From: UBA9611 sp965237595
GTDB taxonomy: Bacteria; Chloroflexota; Dehalococcoidia; Lucifugimonadales; UBA3495
Assembly: GCA_965237595.1 (NCBI GenBank)
Contig: CBDEFY010000007.1
Coordinates: forward strand, 868,001 to 932,000
Direction of reading: 5' to 3'
DNA: 64,000 nucleotides
Shown: positions 54,579-63,368 of the stretch, one piece after another
Numbering within the stretch: position 1 is the stretch's first letter
Layout of the letters: each line of letters starts with the position of its first letter
Position numbers and translations under genes: made by a program
Notes under the pieces: model-generated
What the model was told of the DNA's origin: nothing
Seen by the model: only the letters and a program-made list of their open reading frames with translations
The model's database searches: none

Positions 54579-54845
54579 ATGCTAGACGGAGAGACCAAAG
54601 CGCGGATCATCCAGGAATACCGGATCAACGACAAAGACACAGGTTCAGCCGAAGTCCAAGTTGCCGTGCTAACGGAAAACATTAAACGGCTCACCGACCA
54701 TCTTCGGGAACACAAAAAGGACGTCCACTCAAGGCGCGGGCTCCTTGGCATGGTTTCCCAGCGGCGGAGACTCCTCAAGTACCTCACCGCGGAAGACGTA
54801 AACCGCTACCAGACACTTATCGCCAGGCTTGGCCTACGGCGTTAA
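54579..54845 (+). CDS. rpsO: 30S ribosomal protein S15
   Basis: An 88-residue protein, normal length for S15. Conserved rRNA-contact features are DTGSAEVQVAVLTENIKRL, THLREHKKD-like DHLREHKKDVHSRRGLLGMV, and RRRLLKYL ending RLGLRR. It binds 16S rRNA early in small-subunit assembly. The neighbour pnp follows after a hairpin, the conserved bacterial order. Confidence 0.97.
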   Translation: MLDGETKARIIQEYRINDKDTGSAEVQVAVLTENIKRLTDHLREHKKDVHSRRGLLGMVSQRRRLLKYLTAEDVNRYQTLIARLGLRR

Positions 54846-54856
54846 GCCCCTTTTAG

Positions 54857-54884
54857 AACAACACCCTTCCAGGGTGTTGTTTCA
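54857..54884 (+). terminator. Hairpin between rpsO and pnp
   Basis: AACAACACCCT (54857-54867) and AGGGTGTTGTT (54871-54881) form an 11-bp perfect stem with a TCC loop, followed by T residues. It may end part of the rpsO transcripts or serve as a processing site in the pnp leader, as known in other bacteria. Confidence 0.75.
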
Positions 54885-54946
54885 CGTCTAGCTCTCACCC
54901 CATCGATTGCGCACCTATTTTATAGCGAGGTTGCTCTAGGCTTATT

Positions 54947-57268
54947 ATGGCTACAGAATTATCTATTCCCACGTTGGTCGAGCGCGAGATCGGCGGCAAG
55001 ACCCTTACCCTTGAAACAGGCAGATTGGCCAACCAGGCCCACGGCAGTGTGACTGTCACCTTCGGCGAGTCCATCGTGCTGGCGACGGCCGTGATGTCCA
55101 GCAGGCCCCGGGCCGAGGACATCGACTTCCTACCCCTGACCGTAGACTACGAAGAACGTCTCTACTCCGCCGGCAAGATTCCCGGAAGTTTCTTCCGCCG
55201 GGAAGGCCGCCCCGGACAAGAGGGCATCCTGGCCGCCAGGTTGACGGACCGGTCCATCCGGCCGCTGTTCGCCAAGGGCCTGCACAACGACATTCAGATT
55301 ACTCTGACGGTACTCTCCGCCGACCAGGAGAACCCTCCCGAGATTCTGGGCATGATTGGCGCTTCCGCCGCCCTTTCAATCTCCCAGATTCCCTTCAACG
55401 GCCCCATCGCTTCCTGCCGCATCGCCTATCTTGAAGGCGAATACATCATCCACCCGACCTACGAGCAGAGCAAAGACAGCCGATTGAGCATGGTGGTCAG
55501 CAACTCCCATGACGCAATCTTGATGGTCGAAGCCGGCTCCAATGAGGTTTCCGAAGAGGTGATCCTGGAAGCCATCAACAGGGCCCAGGAAGCCAACCTG
55601 ACCACCATCGATATGATTGAAGACCTCCAGCGCCGGGTGGGCAAACCCAAGATTGAGGTCGAATACGACCAGGCCGGGGCCGACGCCCTTGCCGCCAAGA
55701 TAAAAGAGATTATCGGTTCCGGTTTCGACGACCTACTCAGCCGGAACCCCGGCATGTACGAGATGGACGACGGAGAGCACGAACTCTCTTCAAAGGTGAC
55801 CGAACAACTTAAAGAGGAGTACTCCCGCAACGCCATCGGAGATGGTTTCAAAGCCGTATTCCGGGAGGCTGTGCGAGGCCGCGTCCTGCAACAGCACGTA
55901 CGGTCGGACGGACGGGCAATGGACCAGGTTCGCCCGATCACCTGCGACACCGGCATCCTACCCCGCACCCACGGCACGGGGCTGTTCACCCGCGGTGAGA
56001 CTCAGGTCTTGTCCATCGTGACGGTGGGCTCCCTGAGTATGAAGCAGACCCTGGACACCGTTGGCCCCGACGGCACCAAGCGGTTCATGCACCACTACAA
56101 CTTCCCGTCGTTCTCCACCGGAGAGGCCCGGCGGGTCGGTTCCCCCGGACGCCGCGAGATTGGGCACGGGGCCTTGGCCGAGCGGGCCATACTACCGGTC
56201 CTGCCATCGGAGGACGATTTCCCCTACGCCATCCGCGTGGTCTCCGAATGCCTGAGTTCCAACGGCAGCACGTCCATGGGCAGCGTCTGTGGGACCTCCC
56301 TGGGGCTGATGGACGCCGGGATCCCGATCAAGGCGCCGGTGGCTGGTATCGCCATGGGCCTGATTACCGGGGAGGACGGTGAATACGCCATCCTGAGCGA
56401 CATCCAGGGGGTCGAAGACTTCCTTGGCGACATGGACTTCAAAGTGGCGGGCACCGTCGACGGCGTGAACGCCCTCCAGATGGACGTCAAGACCACCCAT
56501 CTGACCCATGAGATTCTGAAAGAAGCCTTGGAGCAGGCACGCCAGGGCCGGATCCACATCATGGCGAAGATGAATGAGGCCCTCTCCGAGACCCGGGCCC
56601 AGATGAGCGAACACGCGCCCAAGATGGTCCGCATGAAAATCGCCGTCGAGAAGATTGGCGCCCTCATCGGGCCAGGCGGCCGCGTAATCCGGGGCATCAT
56701 CGAGGAGACCGGCACTTCCATCAACGTGGAAGACGACGGTTCGGTGACCATCGGCGGCGTCGATGCAGCCATGCTGGAACTGGCCCAGTCCAGGGTGGAC
56801 GCCCTCACCCGCGAGTTGCAGATAGGCGACATATTCACCGGCAAGGTGGTGCGCCTCACCAACTTCGGCGCCTTCGTGGAACTGGTGCCCGGTAAGGACG
56901 GCCTGATCCGCAATGGCGACCTGGGCGACATGGACGAGGAACTGACCGAGGGCCAAGAAATCACGGTCATGATTCGTGAGATTGACTCGCAGGGACGGGT
57001 CAACCTTTCCCGGAAAGCCCTATTCGGTGACGACAGTCCTCCAGCCCCACGGCCTGATTCCGGTTTCAACCGAGACCGGGGCGGCGACCGTGGTGGATTC
57101 GGCGGTGGACGCAGCGGTCCTAGTGGCGGCGAAAGGGGCGGACGCGACGGGTTCGGCGGGGGACGTGGCGGTCCTGGCGGCGGTGTCCGTGGACCCGGCG
57201 GTCCGGGCCGCGGTCCGGGAGGCCCCGGAGGTCCTGGCGGCGGACGCTTCCAGGGAGGCAGCCGGTAA
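54947..57268 (+). CDS. pnp: Polyribonucleotide nucleotidyltransferase (PNPase)
   Basis: A 773-residue protein with all PNPase domains: RNase PH-like domain 1 (about 13-145), a helical linker, RNase PH-like domain 2 (about 320-460, with FPSFSTGEARRVGSPGRREI and the active-site GDMDFKVAGT), KH (about 560-620, with IGALIGPGGRVIRG) and S1 (about 627-695, GDIFTGKVVRLTNFGAFVEL). It degrades RNA from the 3' end with phosphate. From about residue 700 the C-terminus is a long Gly/Arg-rich tail (repeats of RGG and GGPGG) that most PNPases lack and that may add RNA binding. Confidence 0.97.
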   Translation: MATELSIPTLVEREIGGKTLTLETGRLANQAHGSVTVTFGESIVLATAVMSSRPRAEDIDFLPLTVDYEERLYSAGKIPGSFFRREGRPGQEGILAARLTDRSIRPLFAKGLHNDIQITLTVLSADQENPPEILGMIGASAALSISQIPFNGPIASCRIAYLEGEYIIHPTYEQSKDSRLSMVVSNSHDAILMVEAGSNEVSEEVILEAINRAQEANLTTIDMIEDLQRRVGKPKIEVEYDQAGADALAAKIKEIIGSGFDDLLSRNPGMYEMDDGEHELSSKVTEQLKEEYSRNAIGDGFKAVFREAVRGRVLQQHVRSDGRAMDQVRPITCDTGILPRTHGTGLFTRGETQVLSIVTVGSLSMKQTLDTVGPDGTKRFMHHYNFPSFSTGEARRVGSPGRREIGHGALAERAILPVLPSEDDFPYAIRVVSECLSSNGSTSMGSVCGTSLGLMDAGIPIKAPVAGIAMGLITGEDGEYAILSDIQGVEDFLGDMDFKVAGTVDGVNALQMDVKTTHLTHEILKEALEQARQGRIHIMAKMNEALSETRAQMSEHAPKMVRMKIAVEKIGALIGPGGRVIRGIIEETGTSINVEDDGSVTIGGVDAAMLELAQSRVDALTRELQIGDIFTGKVVRLTNFGAFVELVPGKDGLIRNGDLGDMDEELTEGQEITVMIREIDSQGRVNLSRKALFGDDSPPAPRPDSGFNRDRGGDRGGFGGGRSGPSGGERGGRDGFGGGRGGPGGGVRGPGGPGRGPGGPGGPGGGRFQGGSR

Positions 57269-57294
57269 CCGAATACAGATAAACTCGCGACCCC

Positions 57295-57332
57295 ACAGCC
57301 CCGTCCTTCCGCGGAAGGACGGGGCTGTTTTA
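57295..57332 (+). terminator. Strong terminator after pnp
   Basis: ACAGCCCCGTCCTTCC (57295-57310) and its exact complement (57313-57328) form a 16-bp stem with a two-base loop plus neighbouring pairs opening, followed by TTTTATT. Confidence 0.92.
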
Positions 57333-57342
57333 TTCACCGGGA

Positions 57343-57370
57343 TTTACAGGGCTCGCCTGCGTGCTATCAT
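57343..57370 (+). promoter_or_regulatory. Promoter of dapB
   Basis: TTTACA (57343-57348), 16 bases, TATCAT (57365-57370) with an extended TGC before it, 52 bases upstream of dapB and just after the pnp terminator. Confidence 0.65.
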
Positions 57371-57421
57371 CAGGACTAAAGGCAAATTCTTGTAGAAAAG
57401 CTCTGTCCCATAGGAGTCGCC

Positions 57422-58210
57422 ATGGCGGCAATAAAAGTTGTTATCAGCGGCGCAACCGGCAAGATGGGCATTGAGACCGTCGCAGCGGTCTCCAGAGAAA
57501 CTGACCTGGAATTGGTGGGAGGCACCTGCCGGCAGGACCGGGGGGCCACGCTGGTCACTCCGTACAGCACGGTGGTCCCCCTATCCACCGACTTGGATTC
57601 CTTACTGGACCACACACGGCCCGACGTGTTGGTGGACTTCACCAACGCTTCAGTAGCCATGGAAGCCGCCGCCAAAGCCGCGGCCCGTTCCATAAATCTG
57701 GTCATGGGCGCCAGCGGGTTCTCGGATGACCATCTGAAGCAACTGGACGCCATGGCCAATGACAACGGGGTCGGCATAATCGTGGCGCCCAATTTCGCCT
57801 TGGGGGCGGTCATACTCAAGAAACTGGCCGAACAGGCGGCGCCGTACTTCGAGTACGTGGATATCGTCGAGTCCCACCACGAGGCCAAGATCGACTCCCC
57901 TTCCGGGTTCGCCCTGGCCTTGGCGCACAGCCTGGGCGGAATTAAGCAGTTCACCCGCAACCAACCTGAGAAAGAGAACCTGGCTAACACCCGGGGCGGC
58001 GACCACAACGGGATCTCGGTCCACAGCATCCGCATGCCCGGCAAGAGCGCCCACCACGAGATAATCTTCGGCGCGGCGGGTCAGACCGTGTCCCTGCGCC
58101 ACGACACCCTGGGCCGCGACTGCTACATGCCCGGCGTGGTCCGTTGCATCCGCGACGTTGTAGCTCGTCCGGGCCTTGTGATAGGCTTGGAGAACGTGCT
58201 GGGTCTTTAG
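57422..58210 (+). CDS. dapB: 4-hydroxy-tetrahydrodipicolinate reductase
   Basis: A 262-residue enzyme of the lysine/diaminopimelate pathway; it reduces the product of DapA with NAD(P)H. The N-terminal cofactor loop is ISGATGKMGIE (9-19), with VLVDFTNASVAME and the substrate region ESHHEAKIDSPSGFALALA (catalytic H-H and K). The usual DAPSGT is DSPSGF, so two otherwise conserved positions differ. GGGDHNGISVHSIRMPG-like segment (RGGDHNGISVHSIRMPG) and HHEIIFG are standard. It is first in dapB-asd-dapA. Confidence 0.92.
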   Translation: MAAIKVVISGATGKMGIETVAAVSRETDLELVGGTCRQDRGATLVTPYSTVVPLSTDLDSLLDHTRPDVLVDFTNASVAMEAAAKAAARSINLVMGASGFSDDHLKQLDAMANDNGVGIIVAPNFALGAVILKKLAEQAAPYFEYVDIVESHHEAKIDSPSGFALALAHSLGGIKQFTRNQPEKENLANTRGGDHNGISVHSIRMPGKSAHHEIIFGAAGQTVSLRHDTLGRDCYMPGVVRCIRDVVARPGLVIGLENVLGL

Positions 58211-58292
58211 CCTGAGCCTTTAGTATCGGTCTTTAGGCTCGAATTTAGGTCTAGATTTAGGCACGAATCACAGAGCAAGCAGAGAAACACCA

Positions 58293-59336
58293 GTGCAGGA
58301 CCTCACCATAGCCGTGGTAGGCGCCACAGGAGCAGTAGGTTCCGAATTCCTCCGCATCGCCGAACAGCGGTACCCCCACCTTCCCAACCTCAAGTTGCTG
58401 GCATCCAGCCGCTCGGCTGGCAAGCGCATCAGCGTGGGCGGCAAGGAACTGGTGGTGGAGGAAGCCACCGAACAGTCCTTTGACGAGGTGGACGTTGCCT
58501 TCATCTCGGCAAGCTCCGAGGTCAGCCGCCGGCTCGGCCCGGCCGCCGTGGCCGCTGGAGCGGTGGTGATTGACGACGGCTCTGCCTTCCGCATGGAGGA
58601 TGCTGTCCCCCTAGTGGTGCCCGAGGTGAACGGCGCCGACGTCGAGTGGCACCAGGGAATCATCTCCATCCCCAACTGTTCCACCACTCCGTTGGTGATG
58701 GCCGCCCACCCGCTGCATCAGGTGAACCCCATCAAACGGATCGTGGCCGACACCTACCAGTCCGTGTCCGGAGCTGGCGGCGGGGCCATGGCCGACCTGC
58801 GGGAACAATCGGAGAGGCTGCTGGACGCCGACTCCAACACCAGCAAGTCCGGCAAGGGCCAGATCGCTTACAACGTGGTCCCCCAGATCGACCAGTTCCT
58901 GGACACCGGTTACACCTTCGAAGAGCAGAAGATGCGCCAGGAATCCCAGAAGATAATGCACGCCCCGGAGCTACAAATCTCCGCCACCTGCGTACGGGTC
59001 CCGGTGTACATCTCCCATTCCGCCTCCGTGCACCTGGAATTCACCCGGCCCATTTCCGTGGCAGAGGCCAGAGAGCTTTTGGCGGCCATGCCCGGAGTAA
59101 CCGTGCTGGACAACCCGGAGGCTGGCGAATACCCCATGCCCTGGGACGTGGCCGGTGAGGACGACGTTTTCGTGGGGCGCATCCGGCAGGACCTGTCCCA
59201 TCCCAACGGCCTGGTGCTGTGGATCGTTTCCGACAATCTGCGCAAAGGGGCGGCGCTCAACTCGCTCCAGATAGCCGAAGAACTGGTCTCCCGGGGCCGC
59301 TTGAAGCCCAAGCGCACCAGCGGTGTGACCGGCTAG
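58293..59336 (+). CDS. asd: Aspartate-semialdehyde dehydrogenase
   Basis: A 347-residue enzyme starting at GTG 58293. It makes aspartate semialdehyde from aspartyl phosphate. The NADP loop is VVGATGAVGSEFLRI (6-20). The nucleophile is C129 in SIPNCSTTPLVMA, and TYQSVSGAGG and VPVYISHSASVHLEF carry further active-site residues. Length is typical. It supplies the substrate of DapA, whose gene follows 109 bases later. Confidence 0.95.
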   Translation: MQDLTIAVVGATGAVGSEFLRIAEQRYPHLPNLKLLASSRSAGKRISVGGKELVVEEATEQSFDEVDVAFISASSEVSRRLGPAAVAAGAVVIDDGSAFRMEDAVPLVVPEVNGADVEWHQGIISIPNCSTTPLVMAAHPLHQVNPIKRIVADTYQSVSGAGGGAMADLREQSERLLDADSNTSKSGKGQIAYNVVPQIDQFLDTGYTFEEQKMRQESQKIMHAPELQISATCVRVPVYISHSASVHLEFTRPISVAEARELLAAMPGVTVLDNPEAGEYPMPWDVAGEDDVFVGRIRQDLSHPNGLVLWIVSDNLRKGAALNSLQIAEELVSRGRLKPKRTSGVTG

Positions 59337-59384
59337 ACCGCATCGCGGCGGACCGCAGGGGATGCGATATTAGAAATTCGCGGG

Positions 59385-59390
59385 TATAAT
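59385..59390 (+). promoter_or_regulatory. Possible -10 box before dapA
   Basis: A perfect TATAAT, 55 bases upstream of the chosen dapA start. No good -35 element lies at the right distance, so an internal operon promoter is only possible. Confidence 0.3.
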
Positions 59391-59445
59391 GCAACAAATT
59401 TCCAAGAGCCAGGAATTTTTACACCGGCAAGTACAGGAGGCAGGC

Positions 59446-60342
59446 ATGGCAGAGATAGGAAGGCTCCTCACAGCGATGGTTACCCCCTTTGACGATGATG
59501 GTGAGGTCGACTATGAGCAGGCCAAGCGGCTCGCCCATGCCCTCCTCGACTCGGGCAGCGACGGGATCCTCATATCCGGCACCACCGGCGAATCGCCTAC
59601 CCTGACCACCGGCGAGAAGATGCGGCTATTTGGCGAGATTAAAGAGTCGGTGGGAGACAAAGGCGTTGTCATCGCCGGCACGGGGACATATAACACCGCC
59701 GAGAGCATCGAGCTCAGCCAGGAAGCTGAGAAACAGGGCGTCGATGGCCTGCTGCTGGTGGTGCCCTACTACAACAAACCCCCGCAAGAAGGGATGTACC
59801 AGCACTTCAAGTCCATCGCGGATAAGACCAGTCTGCCGTGCATCGTCTATAACATCATGGGACGCACCGGCGTCAACATGACCGACGAGACGACTATCCG
59901 GCTGAGCCAGATTGACAACATCGTCGGCACCAAAGAAGCCAGCGGCGACTTGGACCAGATTGCTCGCATAATCGACGGCGCCAATCCCGGCTTCAAGGTC
60001 TGGAGCGGCGACGACAACCAGACCTTCCTAATCATGTCCATCGGCGGCTACGGCGTAGTCAGCGTCGTGTCCCACTTGGTGGGGAATCAGATTAAGCACA
60101 TGATTGGCCTCCTGCTGGAAGGCGACGTTGAAGGCGCGGCCTCCGAGCACCGCCGTCTGCTCCCCATCTTCAAGGGAATGTTCATCGAGTCCAACCCCAT
60201 CCCGGTAAAATACGCGGTCAGCCGGATCGGTCTCAACGTGGGCAATCCCAGGCTGCCCTTGGTACCCCTCAGTGAAAATGCCGTGGCCAACATCGACAAA
60301 TTGCTGAAACGGTACGAAATGGACCTGCCCGTTTCCGCCTAA
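59446..60342 (+). CDS. dapA: 4-hydroxy-tetrahydrodipicolinate synthase
   Basis: A 298-residue TIM-barrel aldolase condensing pyruvate with aspartate semialdehyde. The Schiff-base lysine is K163 (IVGTKEASGD) and the catalytic tyrosine Y135 (IVYNIMGRTGV). GTTGESPTLTTGEK is the substrate loop. I chose ATG 59446 because GGAGG lies 6 bases upstream; the longer in-frame start at 59389 adds 19 unconserved residues. The MGRTG segment replaces the usual PSRTG. It closes the dapB-asd-dapA cluster. Confidence 0.95.
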   Translation: MAEIGRLLTAMVTPFDDDGEVDYEQAKRLAHALLDSGSDGILISGTTGESPTLTTGEKMRLFGEIKESVGDKGVVIAGTGTYNTAESIELSQEAEKQGVDGLLLVVPYYNKPPQEGMYQHFKSIADKTSLPCIVYNIMGRTGVNMTDETTIRLSQIDNIVGTKEASGDLDQIARIIDGANPGFKVWSGDDNQTFLIMSIGGYGVVSVVSHLVGNQIKHMIGLLLEGDVEGAASEHRRLLPIFKGMFIESNPIPVKYAVSRIGLNVGNPRLPLVPLSENAVANIDKLLKRYEMDLPVSA

Positions 60343-60361
60343 CCACCAACAGAGTCTTTCC

Positions 60362-60445
60362 ACTGTCACCATGAGCGACAACGAAGCGTCTCATACCCCA
60401 ACAACGAGATTCTTCCCCCGACTCCCGTCGGGGCCAGAATGACAG
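60362..60445. repeat. REP-like intergenic repeat
   Basis: ACTGTCACCATGAGCGACAA at the left and CCAGAATGACAG at the right, with GTCTCAT and GAGATTCTTC inside, form a degraded palindrome of the common 'GTCATTCTGAGCG...' type found between genes in environmental bacteria. Confidence 0.5.
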
Positions 60446-60469
60446 AAAACAGGCATCAGTAAGAAACAT

Positions 60470-60508
60470 GAAGGCCCTGAAGTTGAGCAACCTCAGGGCC
60501 TTTAATTT
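60470..60508. terminator. Bidirectional terminator between dapA and purA
   Basis: AAGGCCCTGA (60471-60480) and TCAGGGCCTT (60493-60502) pair around a 12-base loop, followed by TAATTTT on the plus strand and preceded by a CATGTTTC-type stretch on the minus strand. It can serve both convergent genes. Confidence 0.8.
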
Positions 60509-60531
60509 TGTCCAACGTCAGCCGGCTGCGG

Positions 60532-61818
60532 CTAAACAAAGACCGGCTCCACCTGGATGGTCTCGCCGCGGCTGGGACCGGTGGATATTATCTGGACTCG
60601 GCACCCCACCAGTTTTTCGATCCGTTTCACGTAGGCCAAGGCGTTCTTGGGAAGCTGGGATAGCTTAGTGGCGCTGGCGGTGGGTTGGTCCCATCCGGGC
60701 AGTTCCTCGTAAACCGGCTCACAGCGGGCCAACAACCCTGTGTTGGCCGGGAACCGGTCCAAACGGTCACCATTCACTTCGTAGGCCACGCATACCTTGA
60801 CGGTTTCGAAGCCATCGAGAATGTCCAGGCGGGTCAGCACCAGTCCGGTGAACCCGTTGACCAACTGGCTGTACTTCCCGGCCACGCCATCGAACCAGCC
60901 GATGCGCCGGGCCCGGCCGGTGGTCACGCCGAACTCCTGGGCCTTTTCCCGTATCTCCCCAGCCTCTTCGTCGGCAATCTCCGACGGCATCGGGCCGCCG
61001 CCCACCCGGGTGGAATAGGCCTTAAACACACCCAGCACTCCCGCTATCGCCTGGGGGTTCAGCCCCAACCCGGTGCAGGCGCCGCCGATGGATGGAGAAG
61101 AAGAGGTCACGTAGGGGTATGAACCGTGGTCGATGTCCAGAAGGGTGCCCTGAGCGCCCTCCAACAATACCCTTTTGCCCTGAGTGATAAGGTCTTGGAC
61201 CATTTGCTCGGTAGGCTTGGCAAAGGGCTTCAGTTGGTCGGCCCAGGTGCGGCACTTGGCCAGCACGTCATCCAAGGACAGGGCTTGCTCGCCGTAGACC
61301 TTGGTAATCAGGGCATTCTTGATCTGCAGGGTATCCTCAACCTTGGTTACCAGCGAGTCCCAGTCCAACAAGTCGCAGACCCTGATTCCTATGCGGCCGA
61401 TCTTGTCCATGTAGGCTGGGCCAATACCCCGGCCGGTGGTGCCGATGGCGGCCGCGCCTCTGGCCTCCTCTTCGAAGCGGTCGAGGATGATGTGGTAGGG
61501 CATGATGATGTGGGCGCGTTCGCTGACATAGAGCCGGCTGGTGTCGATGCCCCGTGATGCAATCTCGGTAAGTTCTTTGACCAGCGCGTCCGGGTCCACA
61601 ACTACGCCATTGCCGATGATGCCGTAGACATCCGGCCAGCAGATACCCGAGGGTACCAGGTGTAACTGGAAAGTACCCTTCTCGTTGACGACCGTGTGAC
61701 CGGCGTTGTTTCCGCCGGCAAAGCGGACTACGCTGTCAACATCTCCGGCAAGGTAGTCAATCACCTTCCCCTTGCCCTCGTCACCCCATTGGCCGCCAAT
61801 CACGGCGTATGCCGGCAT
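60532..61818 (-). CDS. purA: Adenylosuccinate synthetase
   Basis: A 428-residue enzyme converting IMP and aspartate to adenylosuccinate with GTP. The GTP loop is IGGQWGDEGKGKVIDYL (7-23); the family signatures GIGPAYMDKIGR, LLEGAQGTLLDIDHGSYPYV and TSSSPSIGGACTG are complete, as is TRVGGGPMPSE. Normal length. It converges with dapA. Confidence 0.97.
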   Translation of the reverse strand: MPAYAVIGGQWGDEGKGKVIDYLAGDVDSVVRFAGGNNAGHTVVNEKGTFQLHLVPSGICWPDVYGIIGNGVVVDPDALVKELTEIASRGIDTSRLYVSERAHIIMPYHIILDRFEEEARGAAAIGTTGRGIGPAYMDKIGRIGIRVCDLLDWDSLVTKVEDTLQIKNALITKVYGEQALSLDDVLAKCRTWADQLKPFAKPTEQMVQDLITQGKRVLLEGAQGTLLDIDHGSYPYVTSSSPSIGGACTGLGLNPQAIAGVLGVFKAYSTRVGGGPMPSEIADEEAGEIREKAQEFGVTTGRARRIGWFDGVAGKYSQLVNGFTGLVLTRLDILDGFETVKVCVAYEVNGDRLDRFPANTGLLARCEPVYEELPGWDQPTASATKLSQLPKNALAYVKRIEKLVGCRVQIISTGPSRGETIQVEPVFV

Positions 61819-61879
61819 CCTTAATAGCCCGCCTTACAAAAAAACATACCCGTCCCCAGGAAGAGGATGGGGCCATCCG

Positions 61880-61885
61880 AGTATA
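61880..61885 (-). promoter_or_regulatory. Probable purA promoter (extended -10)
   Basis: On the minus strand TTTTGCTATACT gives an extended -10 (TGCTATACT) about 60 bases before the purA start; TTTCCC at a 17-base distance is a weak -35. Confidence 0.5.
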
Positions 61886-62011
61886 GCAAAATCATTTTCT
61901 ATGGGAAAGGCGAGTCACGCAAGGTGGTTTAGCCTCAGGTTCCGGAGCCATCTTGGGGCAATCTTTCTTAGGCCGGGCCAATGGGGCGCCGGTTGCCGGC
62001 CGGTCCTCACA

Positions 62012-62041
62012 TTGACACCCAATTTTGGCGCCAGCTATAAT
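62012..62041 (+). promoter_or_regulatory. Consensus promoter of the yqeY-like/purQ genes
   Basis: TTGACA (62012-62017), 18 bases, TATAAT (62036-62041): both hexamers are perfect consensus, 84 bases before the next start. Confidence 0.8.
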
Positions 62042-62124
62042 CGCCGCGCCTCGCCGAAGGGGTAGAATGGAAATGCGGGCTCACGGCCCAGATCAAACAG
62101 GAACGGCAGGAACAGATATTCACC

Positions 62125-62577
62125 ATGGCTCTCAGAGACAAACTGGAAGAAGAAATCAAAGAGTCCATGCGCAACCGGGACCAGGCACGCCTGGATGCCC
62201 TGCGCTTCTTGAAATTCGCTGTTCAGGCCGTCGAGAAGGAACAGAAGAAGGAACTGGACGACGACGCGATGGTCGTGGTGGTCACCAAGCAAGCCAGCGA
62301 CCGCCGTGACAGTATCAAAGCCTTCCGGGATGGCGGCCGGGAAGAAATGGCGGCCAAAGAGGCCGCCGAATTAAAGGTCTTGGAAGAATACCTTCCGCCA
62401 CAGATGACCCCTGAAGAGATAACTCAGCTGATAAAGGACACCGCCTTCGCGGTCGGCGCGGCCTCTCCCAACGACAAAGGCAAACTCATGGCCAAGCTCA
62501 TGCCCCAGGTGCGGGGCAAAGCCGACGGTAACGTGGTCAACCAGATGGCCTCTGAATATCTGGAGTCCCTGGCCTGA
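62125..62577 (+). CDS. GatB/YqeY-domain protein
   Basis: A 150-residue YqeY-like protein. The helical N-terminus is MALRDKLEEEIKESMRNRDQ, then RLDALRFLKFAVQAVEKEQK. The C-terminal YqeY bundle has LEEYLPPQMTPEEITQLIKD, GKLMAKLMPQVRGKADGNVV and NQMASEYL. It is related to the tRNA-binding tail of GatB, and its own role in tRNA or amidotransferase function is unproven. It starts a two-gene unit with purQ (15 bases apart). Confidence 0.93.
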   Translation: MALRDKLEEEIKESMRNRDQARLDALRFLKFAVQAVEKEQKKELDDDAMVVVVTKQASDRRDSIKAFRDGGREEMAAKEAAELKVLEEYLPPQMTPEEITQLIKDTAFAVGAASPNDKGKLMAKLMPQVRGKADGNVVNQMASEYLESLA

Positions 62578-62592
62578 TGGCGATGGATTAAT

Positions 62593-63288
62593 ATGCGGTT
62601 TGGTATTTTGGTGTTCCCCGGCACTTGGAGCGACACCGACTGTTATTACCAGGTGAAGGACATCCTTGGCCAGGATGCCGAGTACGTCTGGCACCAAGAG
62701 ACCAGCTTGGACGGCTTCGATTCGGTGATTCTCCCCGGTGGCTTCTCCTACGGCGACTACCTCAGGCCCGGCGCCATGGCCCGGTTTTCTCCGGTGATGG
62801 ATGCCCTGAACAAGTTTGTTGAATCTGGAAGGACGGCCATTGGCATCTGCAACGGATTCCAGATACTCTGCGAATCAGGCCTATTGCCCGGCGCTCTGCT
62901 CCCCAACCACCACTTGGAGTACCGCTGCCAGTGGACCCTTCTGCGCACCGAGCGGGCCGACACCCCCTTCACGCGAGCCTGCGGTCAGGGTCAGCTCTTG
63001 GATGTACCCCTCTCCCACGGCGAGGGCAACTATTTCGCTGATGCCGCCACCCTGATCCGGCTTGAAGAGGAGGGCCGGGTGCTCTTCCGGTACTGCGACG
63101 CCTCGGGCCAGGCGACCGAGGACGCCAACCCCAACGGCTCGGCCAACAACATCGCCGGAATCATCAACGAAGCGGGTAATGTTCTGGGGATGATGCCCCA
63201 TCCCGAACGTAGCTGCGAAGCCATCCTGGGCAGCACCGACGGCAACCTAATCTTCGAGTCAATTATTGAAAGTTGTAGGCGGGGCTAG
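62593..63288 (+). CDS. purQ: Phosphoribosylformylglycinamidine synthase subunit PurQ
   Basis: A 231-residue glutamine amidotransferase subunit supplying ammonia for FGAM synthesis in purine biosynthesis. The nucleophile is C86 in GICNGFQILCE; the oxyanion-type ILPGGFSYGDYLRPGAMA and the His/Glu pair in MPHPERSCE complete the triad. PLSHGEGNYF is a PurQ signature. The partners purS and purL are not in the window. Confidence 0.95.
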   Translation: MRFGILVFPGTWSDTDCYYQVKDILGQDAEYVWHQETSLDGFDSVILPGGFSYGDYLRPGAMARFSPVMDALNKFVESGRTAIGICNGFQILCESGLLPGALLPNHHLEYRCQWTLLRTERADTPFTRACGQGQLLDVPLSHGEGNYFADAATLIRLEEEGRVLFRYCDASGQATEDANPNGSANNIAGIINEAGNVLGMMPHPERSCEAILGSTDGNLIFESIIESCRRG

Positions 63289-63368
63289 CCAGCCGGCTGG
63301 CGGCCGTCGGCTTATCGATACTTGCCGCCTAAGGGTTTGCCAATTCGTCAATCCTCTCCCGCCAAGGC

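Noticed and set aside
13724..63332. A reassigned TAA/TAG codon, suggested by internal stops at 13724, 29731, 34792, 36362 and 63330
   Set aside because: Core genes such as rpsO, pnp and dapA end in TAA with proper C-termini and terminators, and purQ ends in TAG. The internal stops are mostly in damaged genes.
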